This document shows positions 1 to 7,670 of a stretch of 20,911 nt of DNA, in pieces (position 1 is the stretch's first letter; each line of letters starts with the position of its first letter). The translations under genes and the position numbers were made by a program. The notes beneath the pieces were generated by a model. That model was not told the DNA's origin and did not search any database. It saw nothing but the letters and a program-made list of their open reading frames with translations. Source of the DNA: Lachnospiraceae bacterium (GTDB taxonomy: Bacteria; Bacillota_A; Clostridia; Lachnospirales; Lachnospiraceae); contig JAGZJD010000043.1 of assembly GCA_018365895.1 (NCBI GenBank), positions 1 through 20,911 on the forward strand. Reading direction: 5' to 3'.

Positions 1-82
1 AGTGCCAGAGAGGCTTATTGGCTCGGTCTCGAAATCCGTTGGTTCCATAAAGGACACGGGGGTTAAAATCCCTCCTGCAGCG
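1..82 (+). tRNA. tRNA-Ser(CGA), 5' end cut by the window, non-canonical positions
   Basis: This is a class II tRNA with a long variable arm; about five bases of its 5' acceptor strand lie before the window. The 3' acceptor strand is CTGCAGC at 75-81 with discriminator G at 82. The T arm is GGGGG/CCCTC (58-62 and 70-74) around the loop TTAAAAT. The anticodon loop is CTCGAAA (28-34), giving anticodon CGA at 30-32. The D stem is GCC/GGC and the variable arm is TCC/GGA around 43-54. G73, the long arm and the anticodon point to serine. No CCA is encoded and a T run (83-88) follows directly, suited to termination. Oddities: the T loop has A where C56 is expected, and the anticodon stem has T-T mismatches at both ends (27/35 and the outermost pair), leaving three good pairs. 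It may be a working variant or a decaying tRNA. Confidence 0.75.
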
Positions 83-158
83 TTTTTTATTTTGTTAGAG
101 CATTTCTAAAGATTATCTTAATTCATATAAATTCACACAAATTTCCAATAATCGCTCT

Positions 159-187
159 TTTACTTCTGAGATAATTTATGCTATAAT
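159..187 (+). promoter_or_regulatory. Sigma-A-type promoter with extended -10 for the zinc-ribbon membrane protein
   Basis: The -35 is TTTACT (159-164), followed by a 17-base spacer and a consensus TATAAT (182-187). TG at 179-180 makes an extended -10. Transcription should start near 194 and leave a leader of about 45 bases before the ATG at 239. The AAGAGGT ribosome binding site is at 224-230. The rest of 83-238 is AT-rich, with no other gene or clear structure. Confidence 0.7.
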
Positions 188-238
188 ATTTTAAAATGCA
201 GATAATTTTGAAATACAAGAGAAAAGAGGTAACCATTT

Positions 239-1198
239 ATGAAATGTCCTAAATGCGGAAAAGATCTTTTGATCCGTGATGAAAAAGTTTCAGTCGATGA
301 GAACGGCGAGGCAATATATAATCAATTTGCAATTTGTACAGACTGTAAGAAAAAGTGGAACTTAGATAAACAGCGTGCAAAACAGGCGGAGAAAGCAGCA
401 GCCAGAGCTTCTGTGAAGCAAAAAGAAGATCAGGAGAAGGCTCAGCCAAAGGCATCGGAAGAGAAGTATATGCAAGGAAATGCTGAAGGAGAAGCAGTAA
501 GAACAGCGAGACCGGCAGCGAAGAATTCTGCTGAGAAGACACCGGCAGCGCCGAGAAAAGAACCAAAGAGAGCAGAAGAGAAAGAGACTCTTGTCGAGAA
601 TGCTCCTGTTAAGAAAAGAGAAGAGAGCATTGCCTCAGAAAAAGAAGGAGCGAAACAGCGCACAGCTGCTCCGGTTAAGAAAGCGCCTGCGAAGAGAAGC
701 GAAGAAGATCGTAGAGGAGCAGCTAAGAAAGCACCTGCGAAGAAACCGGTACCGGTAAAAGCAGTTGCAGAAGAGGAAGAAGAACGTCCGGTAAGAAAGA
801 CAAAACCGGCACCGGCAAAGAAACCACAGCCAAAGAGAACGACAGAAGAGCTTCCAAGAGAACGTGCTCCAAAGCAGAAGACATCACAGCAGACATATTC
901 CAATATTCCGCCGAAGGAAGTGCGTCAGAAACGGGAAGAAGAAATGAAACGCGGTTATGATGAACTGCTTTCAGTAGAAGATGAGGATGAAAGCCGCGGA
1001 TCAAAGGCTCCGGTCATCATTCTTGTAATTTTAATCCTGATTGCGCTTGGTGCAGCAGGGACAATTTTCTACTGTAAGATGACAGATCGTCCGATTCCGT
1101 TTATTTCTCAGAATGTGCAGACAGAGTATGCTATAAGTGCTTCCGCAGAAGAGACAGAAGTACTTCCGGAAGAAGCAGAAGAAGCTCTGTTTGTCTAA
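239..1198 (+). CDS. Zinc-ribbon, Lys/Pro/Ala/Glu-rich, single-span membrane protein
   Basis: The 319-residue protein has three parts. Residues 1-40 form a small zinc ribbon with two CxxC knuckles (C3/C6 and C33/C36). Residues about 45-255 are a long low-complexity, presumably disordered region rich in K, E, A, P and R, with repeated KKAPAK-like blocks around 146-200 that resemble a histone H1 tail. Residues 257-278 are one hydrophobic span, followed by a short acidic tail of about 40 residues. By the positive-inside rule the ribbon and basic region should be cytoplasmic. The start is supported by AAGAGGT nine bases upstream. Zinc-ribbon plus membrane-span proteins of unknown role are common in Clostridia, and I cannot name a function. 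Binding of nucleic acid or other anionic polymers at the membrane is only a guess from composition. It is monocistronic between its own promoter and a strong terminator. Confidence 0.85.
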   Translation: MKCPKCGKDLLIRDEKVSVDENGEAIYNQFAICTDCKKKWNLDKQRAKQAEKAAARASVKQKEDQEKAQPKASEEKYMQGNAEGEAVRTARPAAKNSAEKTPAAPRKEPKRAEEKETLVENAPVKKREESIASEKEGAKQRTAAPVKKAPAKRSEEDRRGAAKKAPAKKPVPVKAVAEEEEERPVRKTKPAPAKKPQPKRTTEELPRERAPKQKTSQQTYSNIPPKEVRQKREEEMKRGYDELLSVEDEDESRGSKAPVIILVILILIALGAAGTIFYCKMTDRPIPFISQNVQTEYAISASAEETEVLPEEAEEALFV

Positions 1199-1252
1199 CA
1201 GATTTTTAAATTTAGAAAGAAGAACATTTCATCTGAAATTTTTATAAAGATG

Positions 1253-1287
1253 AAAAGGGTATCGCTTAATTTTGCGATACCCTTTTT
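1253..1287. terminator. Bidirectional intrinsic terminator between convergent genes
   Basis: A perfect 13-bp stem pairs 1253-1265 with 1274-1286 around an 8-base loop. The outer AAAA/TTTT pairs supply a T run on either strand (TTTTT at 1283-1287 on plus; TTTT then CATC on minus). It sits between the 3' ends of the zinc-ribbon gene and the MATE gene and can serve both. Confidence 0.9.
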
Positions 1288-1306
1288 GTTAGTGTAATGA
1301 TTGGTT

Positions 1307-2656
1307 TTATATCATTGCAGTGGACAGTTTTTTGTGTACATGACGATAACAAAGAATATGGACACTTGCAGTTAAAATCCAGGAAATCGGATAAGAAATA
1401 TACAGGATAAATAAAGTGTGTTCCCACTGGAAAATTGTAAAAATCCATAACACGCGGAAAGCACAGGCTCCGGTCAGCGATACAATCATCGGCATCACAG
1501 AATAGCCAAGTCCGCGAATGCTTCCGACCATGACATCCATAATACCACAGAGAAAATAAGTACAGCTGATGATTGCCATTCGAGACAGCCCAAATTCGAT
1601 TACCTGTGGATCTGAAGAGTAAATACCAAGCAGCTGGCGGCCAAATAGGTAAGCTCCATTTCCTAGAAGGAGTCCGATTACAGAAACAATCGCGAGGCAG
1701 CGGAACAGAATCTGATTGATACGATTATACTTTTTGGCACCCATATTCTGGCTTGTAAAACTCAGTGCAGTTTGATAGATGGCGTTCATGGATGTGTAGA
1801 CAAATCCTTCAATATTGGATGCAGCGGTATTTCCGGCCATTGCAATGGAGCCGAAAGAATTTACCGAAGATTGAATCAGTACGTTGGAGATAGAAAATAC
1901 GACGCCCTGCATTCCGGCGGGCAACCCAATCTTTAACATCTGAATCAATTTATCGTTATGTATTTTTAGATTTTTTAGATTTAAATGACACATTCCTTCT
2001 ATATGGGTCAGACAATTTAATATAAGAAGAGCTGAAATTATTTGTGAAATAACAGTTGCAGCGGCAACTCCGGCAACGCCCATGTGGAAGACGATTACAA
2101 AGATTAAATTGAATATTACATTAATCACACCGGCTGCCATGAGGAAATAAAGCGGACGTTGTGTATCGCCTATAGCACGAAGAATGGCTGCGCCGAAATT
2201 ATAAATCATAAAGGCAGGCATTCCAATAAAATAAATGCGCATATAAAGTACAGAATGTGCAATAACATTATCTGGAGTTCCCATCATTTCAAGGAGTGGG
2301 CGTGCTAGAATAACGCCAACGAAGATCATGAGAATTCCGCCAAGAATGGCTGTCATGATAGAAGTATGAACAGTATCGCTGACTTCTGCTTCTTTTTTTG
2401 CGCCATAGAATCGAGCTACTAATACATTGGTTCCGATGGAAAGGCCGATGAATAAATTCACAAGAAGGTTGATCAGAGCACTGGTAGAACCAACTGCTGC
2501 AAGTGCATGGCTTCCGGTAAAGCGGCCAACAACAACAATATCTGCTGCGTTAAAGAGAAGCTGGAGGATTCCGGATAGAATCAGAGGTCCTGAGAAAATG
2601 AGGATTTTCCCAAGGAGCGGACCATTGCACATGTCCATTTCATAATTTTTTTTCAT
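1307..2656 (-). CDS. MATE-family multidrug/cation-coupled efflux transporter
   Basis: The 449-residue polytopic membrane protein has the look of the MATE family (MatE domain twice, 12 expected spans). The N-terminus PLLGKILIFSGPLILSGIL leads into the first span, followed by the DIVVVGRFTGSHALAAVG region. MATE proteins exchange Na+ or H+ for organic cations, drugs or metabolites across the cytoplasmic membrane; the substrate here cannot be told. The start is the ATG at 2654-2656, preceded by GAGGTG seven bases upstream. A longer frame would begin at a TTG (2669-2671) lying inside that binding site, so it is rejected. It is transcribed alone from the promoter at 2701-2729 and ends at the shared terminator. 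Length fits the family (about 440-460). Confidence 0.92.
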   Translation of the reverse strand: MKKNYEMDMCNGPLLGKILIFSGPLILSGILQLLFNAADIVVVGRFTGSHALAAVGSTSALINLLVNLFIGLSIGTNVLVARFYGAKKEAEVSDTVHTSIMTAILGGILMIFVGVILARPLLEMMGTPDNVIAHSVLYMRIYFIGMPAFMIYNFGAAILRAIGDTQRPLYFLMAAGVINVIFNLIFVIVFHMGVAGVAAATVISQIISALLILNCLTHIEGMCHLNLKNLKIHNDKLIQMLKIGLPAGMQGVVFSISNVLIQSSVNSFGSIAMAGNTAASNIEGFVYTSMNAIYQTALSFTSQNMGAKKYNRINQILFRCLAIVSVIGLLLGNGAYLFGRQLLGIYSSDPQVIEFGLSRMAIISCTYFLCGIMDVMVGSIRGLGYSVMPMIVSLTGACAFRVLWIFTIFQWEHTLFILYISYPISWILTASVHILCYRHVHKKLSTAMI

Positions 2657-2700
2657 GCTGTAACACCTCAATTTCTTTAAAACTATATACCTAACTTAAT

Positions 2701-2729
2701 ATTATAAGCATCCCCAAAAGAAAGTTCAA
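2701..2729 (-). promoter_or_regulatory. Sigma-A promoter for the MATE transporter
   Basis: Read on the minus strand, the -35 is TTGAAC (2729 down to 2724), the spacer is 17 bases, and the -10 is TATAAT (2706 down to 2701). Transcription should start near 2694, giving a leader of about 37 bases to the ATG at 2656. Confidence 0.8.
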
Positions 2730-2988
2730 GAAAGAAAGAGAGATTAGATGTACTTTCTAGTGTGCATGAAAAACTTGATGAGAATCGCTATTTAATGGCG
2801 CGTTCCACAATAGCAACAATGCTGAAAAAATAGTTCTGACAGAAAAATGTGTTGAGATGAACCGAGAGACAGAGAAGATAATCAACTATCATTCTCCATA
2901 TTATCAGCTTTACATCGGGTTATCTGCAAATAAATATTTTTATACCATAGTACAAAAAAGAATAGTATTTCAGAGCAGCATATGCTAA
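2708..2988 (+). pseudogene. Possible decayed gene in the 350-base gap before the DMT transporter
   Basis: Two overlapping open stretches in different frames read like fragments of one protein. The first runs 2708-2833 and includes VHEKLDENRYLMARSTIA before a TAG. The second runs 2782-2988 and includes VEMNRETEKIINYHSPYYQL before a TAA. Neither has a ribosome binding site with a plausible start, and the first overlaps the MATE promoter. A shift of frame around 2820-2833 would join them into about 90 residues. I do not recognise the family. It could be chance open frame in AT-rich spacer, so confidence is low. Confidence 0.25.
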
Positions 2989-2991
2989 AAT
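2963..2991 (+). promoter_or_regulatory. Candidate extended -10 promoter for the DMT/ArsC-like pair
   Basis: The -10 is TAAAAT (2986-2991), preceded by TATG (2981-2984) as an extended -10. The -35 position 17 bases upstream (TAGTAT, 2963-2968) matches poorly. Expected start is near 2998, about 25 bases before the ATG at 3023. Confidence 0.45.
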
Positions 2992-3022
2992 AAAGTGAAA
3001 AATGAACTGTTAGGAGAAGAGG

Positions 3023-3874
3023 ATGAAAAAATTAGTAATTATTTTAGGGGTGTTGGGAGTATCTTTTTCGGCTGTTTTTGTGAGAATTACAGATGCGCCA
3101 TCTCTTGTGCTGACATTTTACAGATCGCTTTTTGCTGCAATATTTTTAGCACCGGCACTTTTTGTAAAATTTCGTCCGGAATTGAAAAAATTAACAAAAA
3201 AAGATGTGCTGCTCTGTGTAATCAGTGGTTGTTTTTTGGGACTGCACTTTTCGGCTTATTTCGAGTCGCTGAGATTTACCAGTATTGCATCCAGTGTTGT
3301 ACTGGTAGACACAGAAGTTTTTTTTGTTGCGTTTGCCATGCTGTTTTTCTTCCGGGAAAAGATATCCAGGCAGGGATGGATCGGAATTTTTCTGGCATTT
3401 GCAGGAAGTGTTGTAGTGGCAATGGCAGATGCAGGAATTGGAAGTGATATTCTGAAAGGTGATATGATCGCATTATCCGGAGCTGCATTTATGGCGGTAT
3501 ATACCATTATTGGAAAAATTTGTAGGAAGCATATGACAACGACAGTTTATACGTTTCTTGTATATGCATCTTCAGCGGTAACGGTATTTGTACTTCTGCT
3601 GCTGCAGAAAATACCGGTTACCGGGTATGGTCCGTCTATGTTTGTCTCAAGTATCGGTATGGCAATTTGCTGCAGTCTTCTGGGACACAGCATTTTCAGC
3701 TGGGGGCTGAAATATGAAAAAGCATCGTTTATTTCTACGGTAAAACTTCTGGAACCGGTGTTTGCATCGGTACTTGGAATCTTTTTATTTTCAGAAATTC
3801 CGGGGGTATATACAGTTCTTGGCGGTATCGTAATTATTCTTGGAATTTTTATTTATTCAAAACATAGTGAGTAG
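3023..3874 (+). CDS. DMT superfamily (EamA) inner-membrane transporter
   Basis: The 283-residue protein is almost entirely hydrophobic, with about ten predicted spans in two EamA-like halves. The first half begins VIILGVLGVSFSAVFVRIT and the second starts near residue 153, with the typical LEPVFASVLGIFLFSE segment in the penultimate region. Members export or import metabolites, amino acids or drugs; the substrate is not predictable here. The start is ATG with AGGAG six bases upstream. A second long frame (2995-3447) overlaps it in another reading phase and is a shadow. It is followed after 21 bases by an ArsC/Spx-like gene, so the two probably form one transcript. Confidence 0.9.
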   Translation: MKKLVIILGVLGVSFSAVFVRITDAPSLVLTFYRSLFAAIFLAPALFVKFRPELKKLTKKDVLLCVISGCFLGLHFSAYFESLRFTSIASSVVLVDTEVFFVAFAMLFFFREKISRQGWIGIFLAFAGSVVVAMADAGIGSDILKGDMIALSGAAFMAVYTIIGKICRKHMTTTVYTFLVYASSAVTVFVLLLLQKIPVTGYGPSMFVSSIGMAICCSLLGHSIFSWGLKYEKASFISTVKLLEPVFASVLGIFLFSEIPGVYTVLGGIVIILGIFIYSKHSE

Positions 3875-3895
3875 CAGAAAACAGGAGGAAGAAAA

Positions 3896-4249
3896 ATGTT
3901 ATTTGTAGAATATCCAAAATGTACTACTTGTCAGAAAGCAAAAAAATGGCTGACAGAGCAAGGAACTGCATTTGAATGCAGACATATTGTAGAAAATCAC
4001 CCTACGGTGGAAGAATTAAAACAGTGGCACCAGATGAGCGGTCTTCCGCTGAAAAGATTTTTTAACACAAGCGGGATGAAATATAAGGAACTTGGACTAA
4101 AGGACAAGCTGCCGAAGATGACAGAGGAAGAGCAGTATGAACTTCTTGCAACCGACGGTATGCTTGTGAAACGTCCGCTGCTTGTGGGAGATGATTTTGC
4201 TGTTCCGGGATTTCGGGAAAAAGAGTGGGAAGAAAAGCTGAATTCATAA
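3896..4249 (+). CDS. ArsC/Spx-family thioredoxin-fold protein
   Basis: The 117-residue protein matches the ArsC/Spx/YffB family. It starts with the strand LFVEYPKCTTCQKAKKWL, carrying a CxxC (C9, C12) at the head of helix 1. It has the family motif GLPLKRFFNTSG near residues 49-60 and KRPLLVGD around 92-99, where the arginine (R93) is the conserved one. Family members act as glutaredoxin-dependent arsenate reductases or as redox-sensing RNA polymerase regulators (Spx). Without ars genes beside it, arsenate detoxification is not supported; a redox role is equally open. AGGAGG lies seven bases before the ATG. It is co-oriented with, and 21 bases after, the DMT transporter. Confidence 0.85.
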   Translation: MLFVEYPKCTTCQKAKKWLTEQGTAFECRHIVENHPTVEELKQWHQMSGLPLKRFFNTSGMKYKELGLKDKLPKMTEEEQYELLATDGMLVKRPLLVGDDFAVPGFREKEWEEKLNS

Positions 4250-4279
4250 GAATTTTATACTTTATTCAGAGCCAGTACA

Positions 4280-4308
4280 TTGACTTTCGGGGGAGAAAAG
4301 CGTATATT
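4280..4308 (+). promoter_or_regulatory. Sigma-A promoter for ftsH-pepC
   Basis: The -35 is TTGACT (4280-4285), followed by a 17-base spacer and TATATT (4303-4308). Transcription would start near 4315, with AGGAGG at 4328-4333 and the ATG at 4342. I see no CtsR or CIRCE box near it. Confidence 0.75.
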
Positions 4309-4341
4309 TTCCATATGTAAAAAGAAAAGGAGGATGAATAT

Positions 4342-6213
4342 ATGCAGGAAGTAAAAACACCTAAAAGATCCCCGTGGCTGTACTGGCTCATTGGATTTTT
4401 TGTTTTATTAATATTAAACCAGTTTGTATTCACAAGAATGTTGAACCAGAAAGTGGAATCTGTTGATTACGGTACTTTTCTGAATATGCTTTCGGATAAG
4501 AAAGTAGAAAAAGTACAGATTGAAGGAGAATCGATCTACTTTACGGATAAGAGTGATAAAGCGTATGAGGCAACGACTTTTAATGATCCGAAACTTGTAG
4601 ACCGCCTCGAAGATGCAGGATGTTCTTTCGGCCGGGTTATGGAAGAAGAGATGTCACCGCTCATGAGTATGCTGTTATCCGGACTGATTTCTTTTGTAAT
4701 TATTTTTGGACTTGGCAGTCTTCTGACAAGACGCATGATGAAGAAGATGGGCGGAGAAGGCGGCGCTGGTATGGGAATGCCGTCTATGCAGTTTGGTAAG
4801 AGTAACGCAAAAGTATATGTGCAGTCTCAGACGGGGATCAAGTTTAATGATGTTGCCGGAGAAGATGAGGCGAAAGAGATTTTACAGGAGATTGTAGATT
4901 TCCTTCACAATCCTGGGAAATATCAGGAAATCGGTGCAAAGATGCCGAAGGGTGCTCTTCTTGTAGGTCCTCCTGGAACTGGTAAGACATTGCTGGCTAA
5001 GGCGGTTGCAGGAGAAGCGAATGTACCGTTCTTTTCAATTTCCGGTTCGGAATTTGTAGAGATGTTTGTCGGAATGGGTGCTGCAAAAGTTCGTGATCTG
5101 TTTAAGCAGGCGAATGAGAAAGCACCGTGTATCGTATTTATTGATGAGATTGATACGATTGGTAAGAAGCGTGATAACGGAGGTATGGGCGGAAATGACG
5201 AGCGGGAGCAGACGTTGAATCAGCTGCTGACAGAAATGGATGGATTCGACGGAAGCAAAGGAGTTGTTATTCTTGCTGCAACAAACCGTCCGGATTCACT
5301 AGATCCGGCGCTTCTTCGTCCGGGACGTTTTGACAGACGTGTTCCGGTAGAACTTCCGGATTTAAAAGGACGAGAGGAAATCTTGAAAGTACATGCCAAG
5401 AAGATTCGTCTTAGTGACAGTGTTGACTTTAATGCCATCGCGCGGGCAGCGTCCGGGGCATCCGGAGCAGAGCTTGCTAATATGATTAATGAGGCGGCAC
5501 TGCATGCAGTGCGTGCCGGAAGAAAGTTTGTAACTCAGGCAGATTTAGAAGAAAGTATTGAAGTTGTTATTGCAGGTTATCAGAAGAAAAATAAAGTATT
5601 GTCAGATAAGGAGAAACTGATTGTTGCTTACCACGAGATTGGTCATGCGCTTGTAGCTGCACTTCAAACACAGTCTGCTCCGGTTACAAAGATTACAATC
5701 ATTCCGCGTACATCGGGCGCTCTCGGATATACGATGCAAGTAGATGAAGGGGAACATAACCTGATGTCAAAAGAAGAGATTGAGAATAAAATAGCAACTT
5801 TTACCGGAGGACGCTGTGCAGAAGATCTTGTGTTCCATTCTATTACAACGGGTGCGTCTAACGATATTGAACAGGCAACACGTCTTGCAAGAGCAATGAT
5901 TACAAGATTTGGTATGAGTAAAGATATTGGAATGGTTGCGCTTGAGACTGTTTCCAATCAATACCTTGGCGGAGATACTTCATTGGCATGCTCTCAGGAA
6001 ATGGCTGCCGATATTGATAAGAGAGTGATTGCGCTTGTAAGACAGCAGTATCAGAAGGCGGAGAAACTTCTGTCAGATCATATGTCTAAGCTGCATGAAC
6101 TGGCCAAATATCTCTATGAGCGTGAGACAATTACGGGAGAAGAATTTATGGAAATCCTGAATCAGAAAGAAGAATATCCAAATTTGGTTGATTCTAAAGC
6201 AGAAGAGGTGTAA
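4342..6213 (+). CDS. ftsH: ATP-dependent zinc metalloprotease FtsH
   Basis: This membrane-bound AAA+ protease of 623 residues degrades misfolded membrane proteins and short-lived regulators. Two spans (about 12-30 and 108-128) flank a small extracytoplasmic domain. The AAA module has Walker A GPPGTGKT (209-216), the pore motif FVGMGA (242-247), Walker B IVFIDE (264-269), and arginine-finger region LRPGRFDRR (325-333). The protease domain has HEIGH (431-435) with D508 in SNDIE as expected third zinc ligand, and GGRCAED around 489-495. Usual FtsH reads HEAGH, so the isoleucine is a mild variant that keeps both His and Glu. The Gly/Met-rich linker (about 137-150) is typical of the family. It has its own promoter and is followed after a short gap by an aminopeptidase gene, likely co-transcribed. 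Clostridia often carry several FtsH copies, so this may be a paralogue. Confidence 0.95.
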   Translation: MQEVKTPKRSPWLYWLIGFFVLLILNQFVFTRMLNQKVESVDYGTFLNMLSDKKVEKVQIEGESIYFTDKSDKAYEATTFNDPKLVDRLEDAGCSFGRVMEEEMSPLMSMLLSGLISFVIIFGLGSLLTRRMMKKMGGEGGAGMGMPSMQFGKSNAKVYVQSQTGIKFNDVAGEDEAKEILQEIVDFLHNPGKYQEIGAKMPKGALLVGPPGTGKTLLAKAVAGEANVPFFSISGSEFVEMFVGMGAAKVRDLFKQANEKAPCIVFIDEIDTIGKKRDNGGMGGNDEREQTLNQLLTEMDGFDGSKGVVILAATNRPDSLDPALLRPGRFDRRVPVELPDLKGREEILKVHAKKIRLSDSVDFNAIARAASGASGAELANMINEAALHAVRAGRKFVTQADLEESIEVVIAGYQKKNKVLSDKEKLIVAYHEIGHALVAALQTQSAPVTKITIIPRTSGALGYTMQVDEGEHNLMSKEEIENKIATFTGGRCAEDLVFHSITTGASNDIEQATRLARAMITRFGMSKDIGMVALETVSNQYLGGDTSLACSQEMAADIDKRVIALVRQQYQKAEKLLSDHMSKLHELAKYLYERETITGEEFMEILNQKEEYPNLVDSKAEEV

Positions 6214-6253
6214 GCTGTAAATAGCAGAATTTATACCAAAAGGAGCGATGGAA

Positions 6254-7588
6254 ATGGAAGTAATGATTACGAATGAGAAATTGCAGCAATTTGAAGCCCG
6301 TTTTGACGCAGATCGGGCGAATAGAATTGCAATGAATGCAGTGACTGCTAATGGTGTTTTAAAGACAGCGCAGAATTACCAGGCAGAGCGGGGAAATGCT
6401 CATGAATTTTCTGTCCGTCTGGATCAGGGAGAAATTACGAATCAGCAAAAAAGCGGAAGATGTTGGATGTTTGCAGCACTGAATGTTCTTCGCTATCATG
6501 TGATTCATGAGATGAATCTGGAAGAATTTCAGTTGTCGCAGAGCTATACCTTGTTCTATGATAAGCTGGAAAAAGCAAATTACTTTCTGGAGTCAATTTT
6601 GGAGACGTTGGATGAAGAGACAGACAGCCGGCTGATTTCACATTTATTGAGCGCACCGTTAAACGATGGTGGTCAGTGGGATATGATCTGCAATCTGGTC
6701 GAGAAATATGGTCTTGTCCCGCAGTCAGCTATGCCGGAGACGGTCTCATCTTCTGCAACAGGTGAGATGGTGCAGCTTCTGACAGAGAAGCTTCGTGAAT
6801 ATGCATGTATTTTAAGAAGAGAGCATCGGGAAGGAAAGCCGGAAGAAGAATTGCGGAAAGAGAAAGAAGAGATGATGGAAGAAATCTATGATATTCTTTG
6901 CATCTGTCTCGGAAAGCCGCCAAAGACATTTGATTTCGAAATTCGGGATAAGGACAAGAACTTCCATAGAGATACGAATCTCACGCCGAAAGCATTTTAT
7001 GAGAAATACATCCATTTGGATTTAAGTGAGTATATCAGTTTGATTAATGCGCCGACAAGCGACAAGCCGTTCCACAGAAGTTATAGTGTGAAGTTTCTCG
7101 GCAATGTGAAAGAAGGACGTGAAGTCCGCTATGTGAACGTGGAATCAGAAGTGCTGAAGAAAGCTGCGATTGCTCAATTGCAGGATGGATCACCGGTTTG
7201 GTTTGGATGTGATGTTGGCAAAGAACTGAGCCGTGAAGATGGACGAATGGATCTTGCGAATTATGGAAAAGAAGAGCTATTCCACACAAAATTTACAATG
7301 ACAAAGGGCGAGCGAGTGGAATACGGACAGAGTTTAATGACTCACGCCATGGTATTTATGGGAGTGAATCTGGATGAAGAGGGACGTCCGAACCGTTGGC
7401 GGGTCGAAAACAGCTGGGGAAAAGATTCCGGAAAAGACGGATACTATATGATGACAGACGAATGGTTTGATGAGTATATGTACCAGATCGTAGTGAACAA
7501 AAAATATCTTCCGGAAGAAATTATTCGCGAGTATGAAAGCGAACCGATTCTATTGGAACCATGGGATCCAATGGGTTCTCTTGCTTAG
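6254..7588 (+). CDS. pepC: Aminopeptidase C / bleomycin hydrolase-type cysteine peptidase (C1B)
   Basis: This cytoplasmic papain-like aminopeptidase (444 residues from this start) trims N-terminal residues from peptides; the family forms self-compartmentalised hexamers. The catalytic Cys lies in NQQKSGRCWMFAA (C70, oxyanion Gln Q64), the His in LMTHAMVFMG (H364) and the Asn in VENSWGKDSG (N386), all intact. The C-terminal tail that gates the active site in this family is present. Three in-frame ATGs exist. The ATG at 6248 is only two bases after AGGAG (6241-6245), whereas 6254 is eight bases after it, so 6254 is preferred. It follows ftsH without a terminator and ends at a strong hairpin terminator, which suggests an ftsH-pepC transcript where large proteolysis products could be processed further. 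Confidence 0.93.
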   Translation: MEVMITNEKLQQFEARFDADRANRIAMNAVTANGVLKTAQNYQAERGNAHEFSVRLDQGEITNQQKSGRCWMFAALNVLRYHVIHEMNLEEFQLSQSYTLFYDKLEKANYFLESILETLDEETDSRLISHLLSAPLNDGGQWDMICNLVEKYGLVPQSAMPETVSSSATGEMVQLLTEKLREYACILRREHREGKPEEELRKEKEEMMEEIYDILCICLGKPPKTFDFEIRDKDKNFHRDTNLTPKAFYEKYIHLDLSEYISLINAPTSDKPFHRSYSVKFLGNVKEGREVRYVNVESEVLKKAAIAQLQDGSPVWFGCDVGKELSREDGRMDLANYGKEELFHTKFTMTKGERVEYGQSLMTHAMVFMGVNLDEEGRPNRWRVENSWGKDSGKDGYYMMTDEWFDEYMYQIVVNKKYLPEEIIREYESEPILLEPWDPMGSLA

Positions 7589-7622
7589 AAGATTCAGAGG
7601 ATAAGTTTTAAATGAAGTATAG

Positions 7623-7666
7623 AAGGCTCCGGAGCACATTATGGTTGTGTGCTCGGGAGCCTTTTT
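7623..7666. terminator. Intrinsic terminator after pepC, facing the COG3044 ATPase gene
   Basis: The stem 7623-7638 pairs with 7648-7663 (15 pairs and one G-G mismatch) around a 9-base loop, followed by TTTTT ending at 7666. It is strong on the plus strand. On the minus strand the trailing sequence is poorer in T, so service to the convergent gene is possible but less sure. Confidence 0.85.
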
Positions 7667-7670
7667 CTGT

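Noticed and set aside
1..82. Selenocysteine tRNA or other expanded-acceptor tRNA
   Set aside because: The anticodon is CGA rather than UCA, and the visible arms fit a 7-bp acceptor and 5-bp T stem.
442..903. 153-residue minus-strand open frame opposite the zinc-ribbon gene
   Set aside because: It is a by-product of the repetitive Lys/Ala/Glu codons on the plus strand, with Ser/Phe/Leu-rich low-complexity translation and no ribosome binding site.
2995..3447. 150-residue frame overlapping the DMT transporter on the same strand
   Set aside because: Cys/Phe-rich out-of-phase translation of the transporter; the DMT frame has the binding site and family features.
3896..4249. Arsenate reductase as a detoxification gene
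   Set aside because: No arsR, arsB or acr3 neighbour; the CxxC and KRPLL motifs also fit Spx/YffB-type proteins.
4250..4341. CtsR, CIRCE or other heat-shock operator before ftsH
   Set aside because: No tandem GGTCAAA heptads or long inverted repeat were found; only a plain sigma-A promoter.
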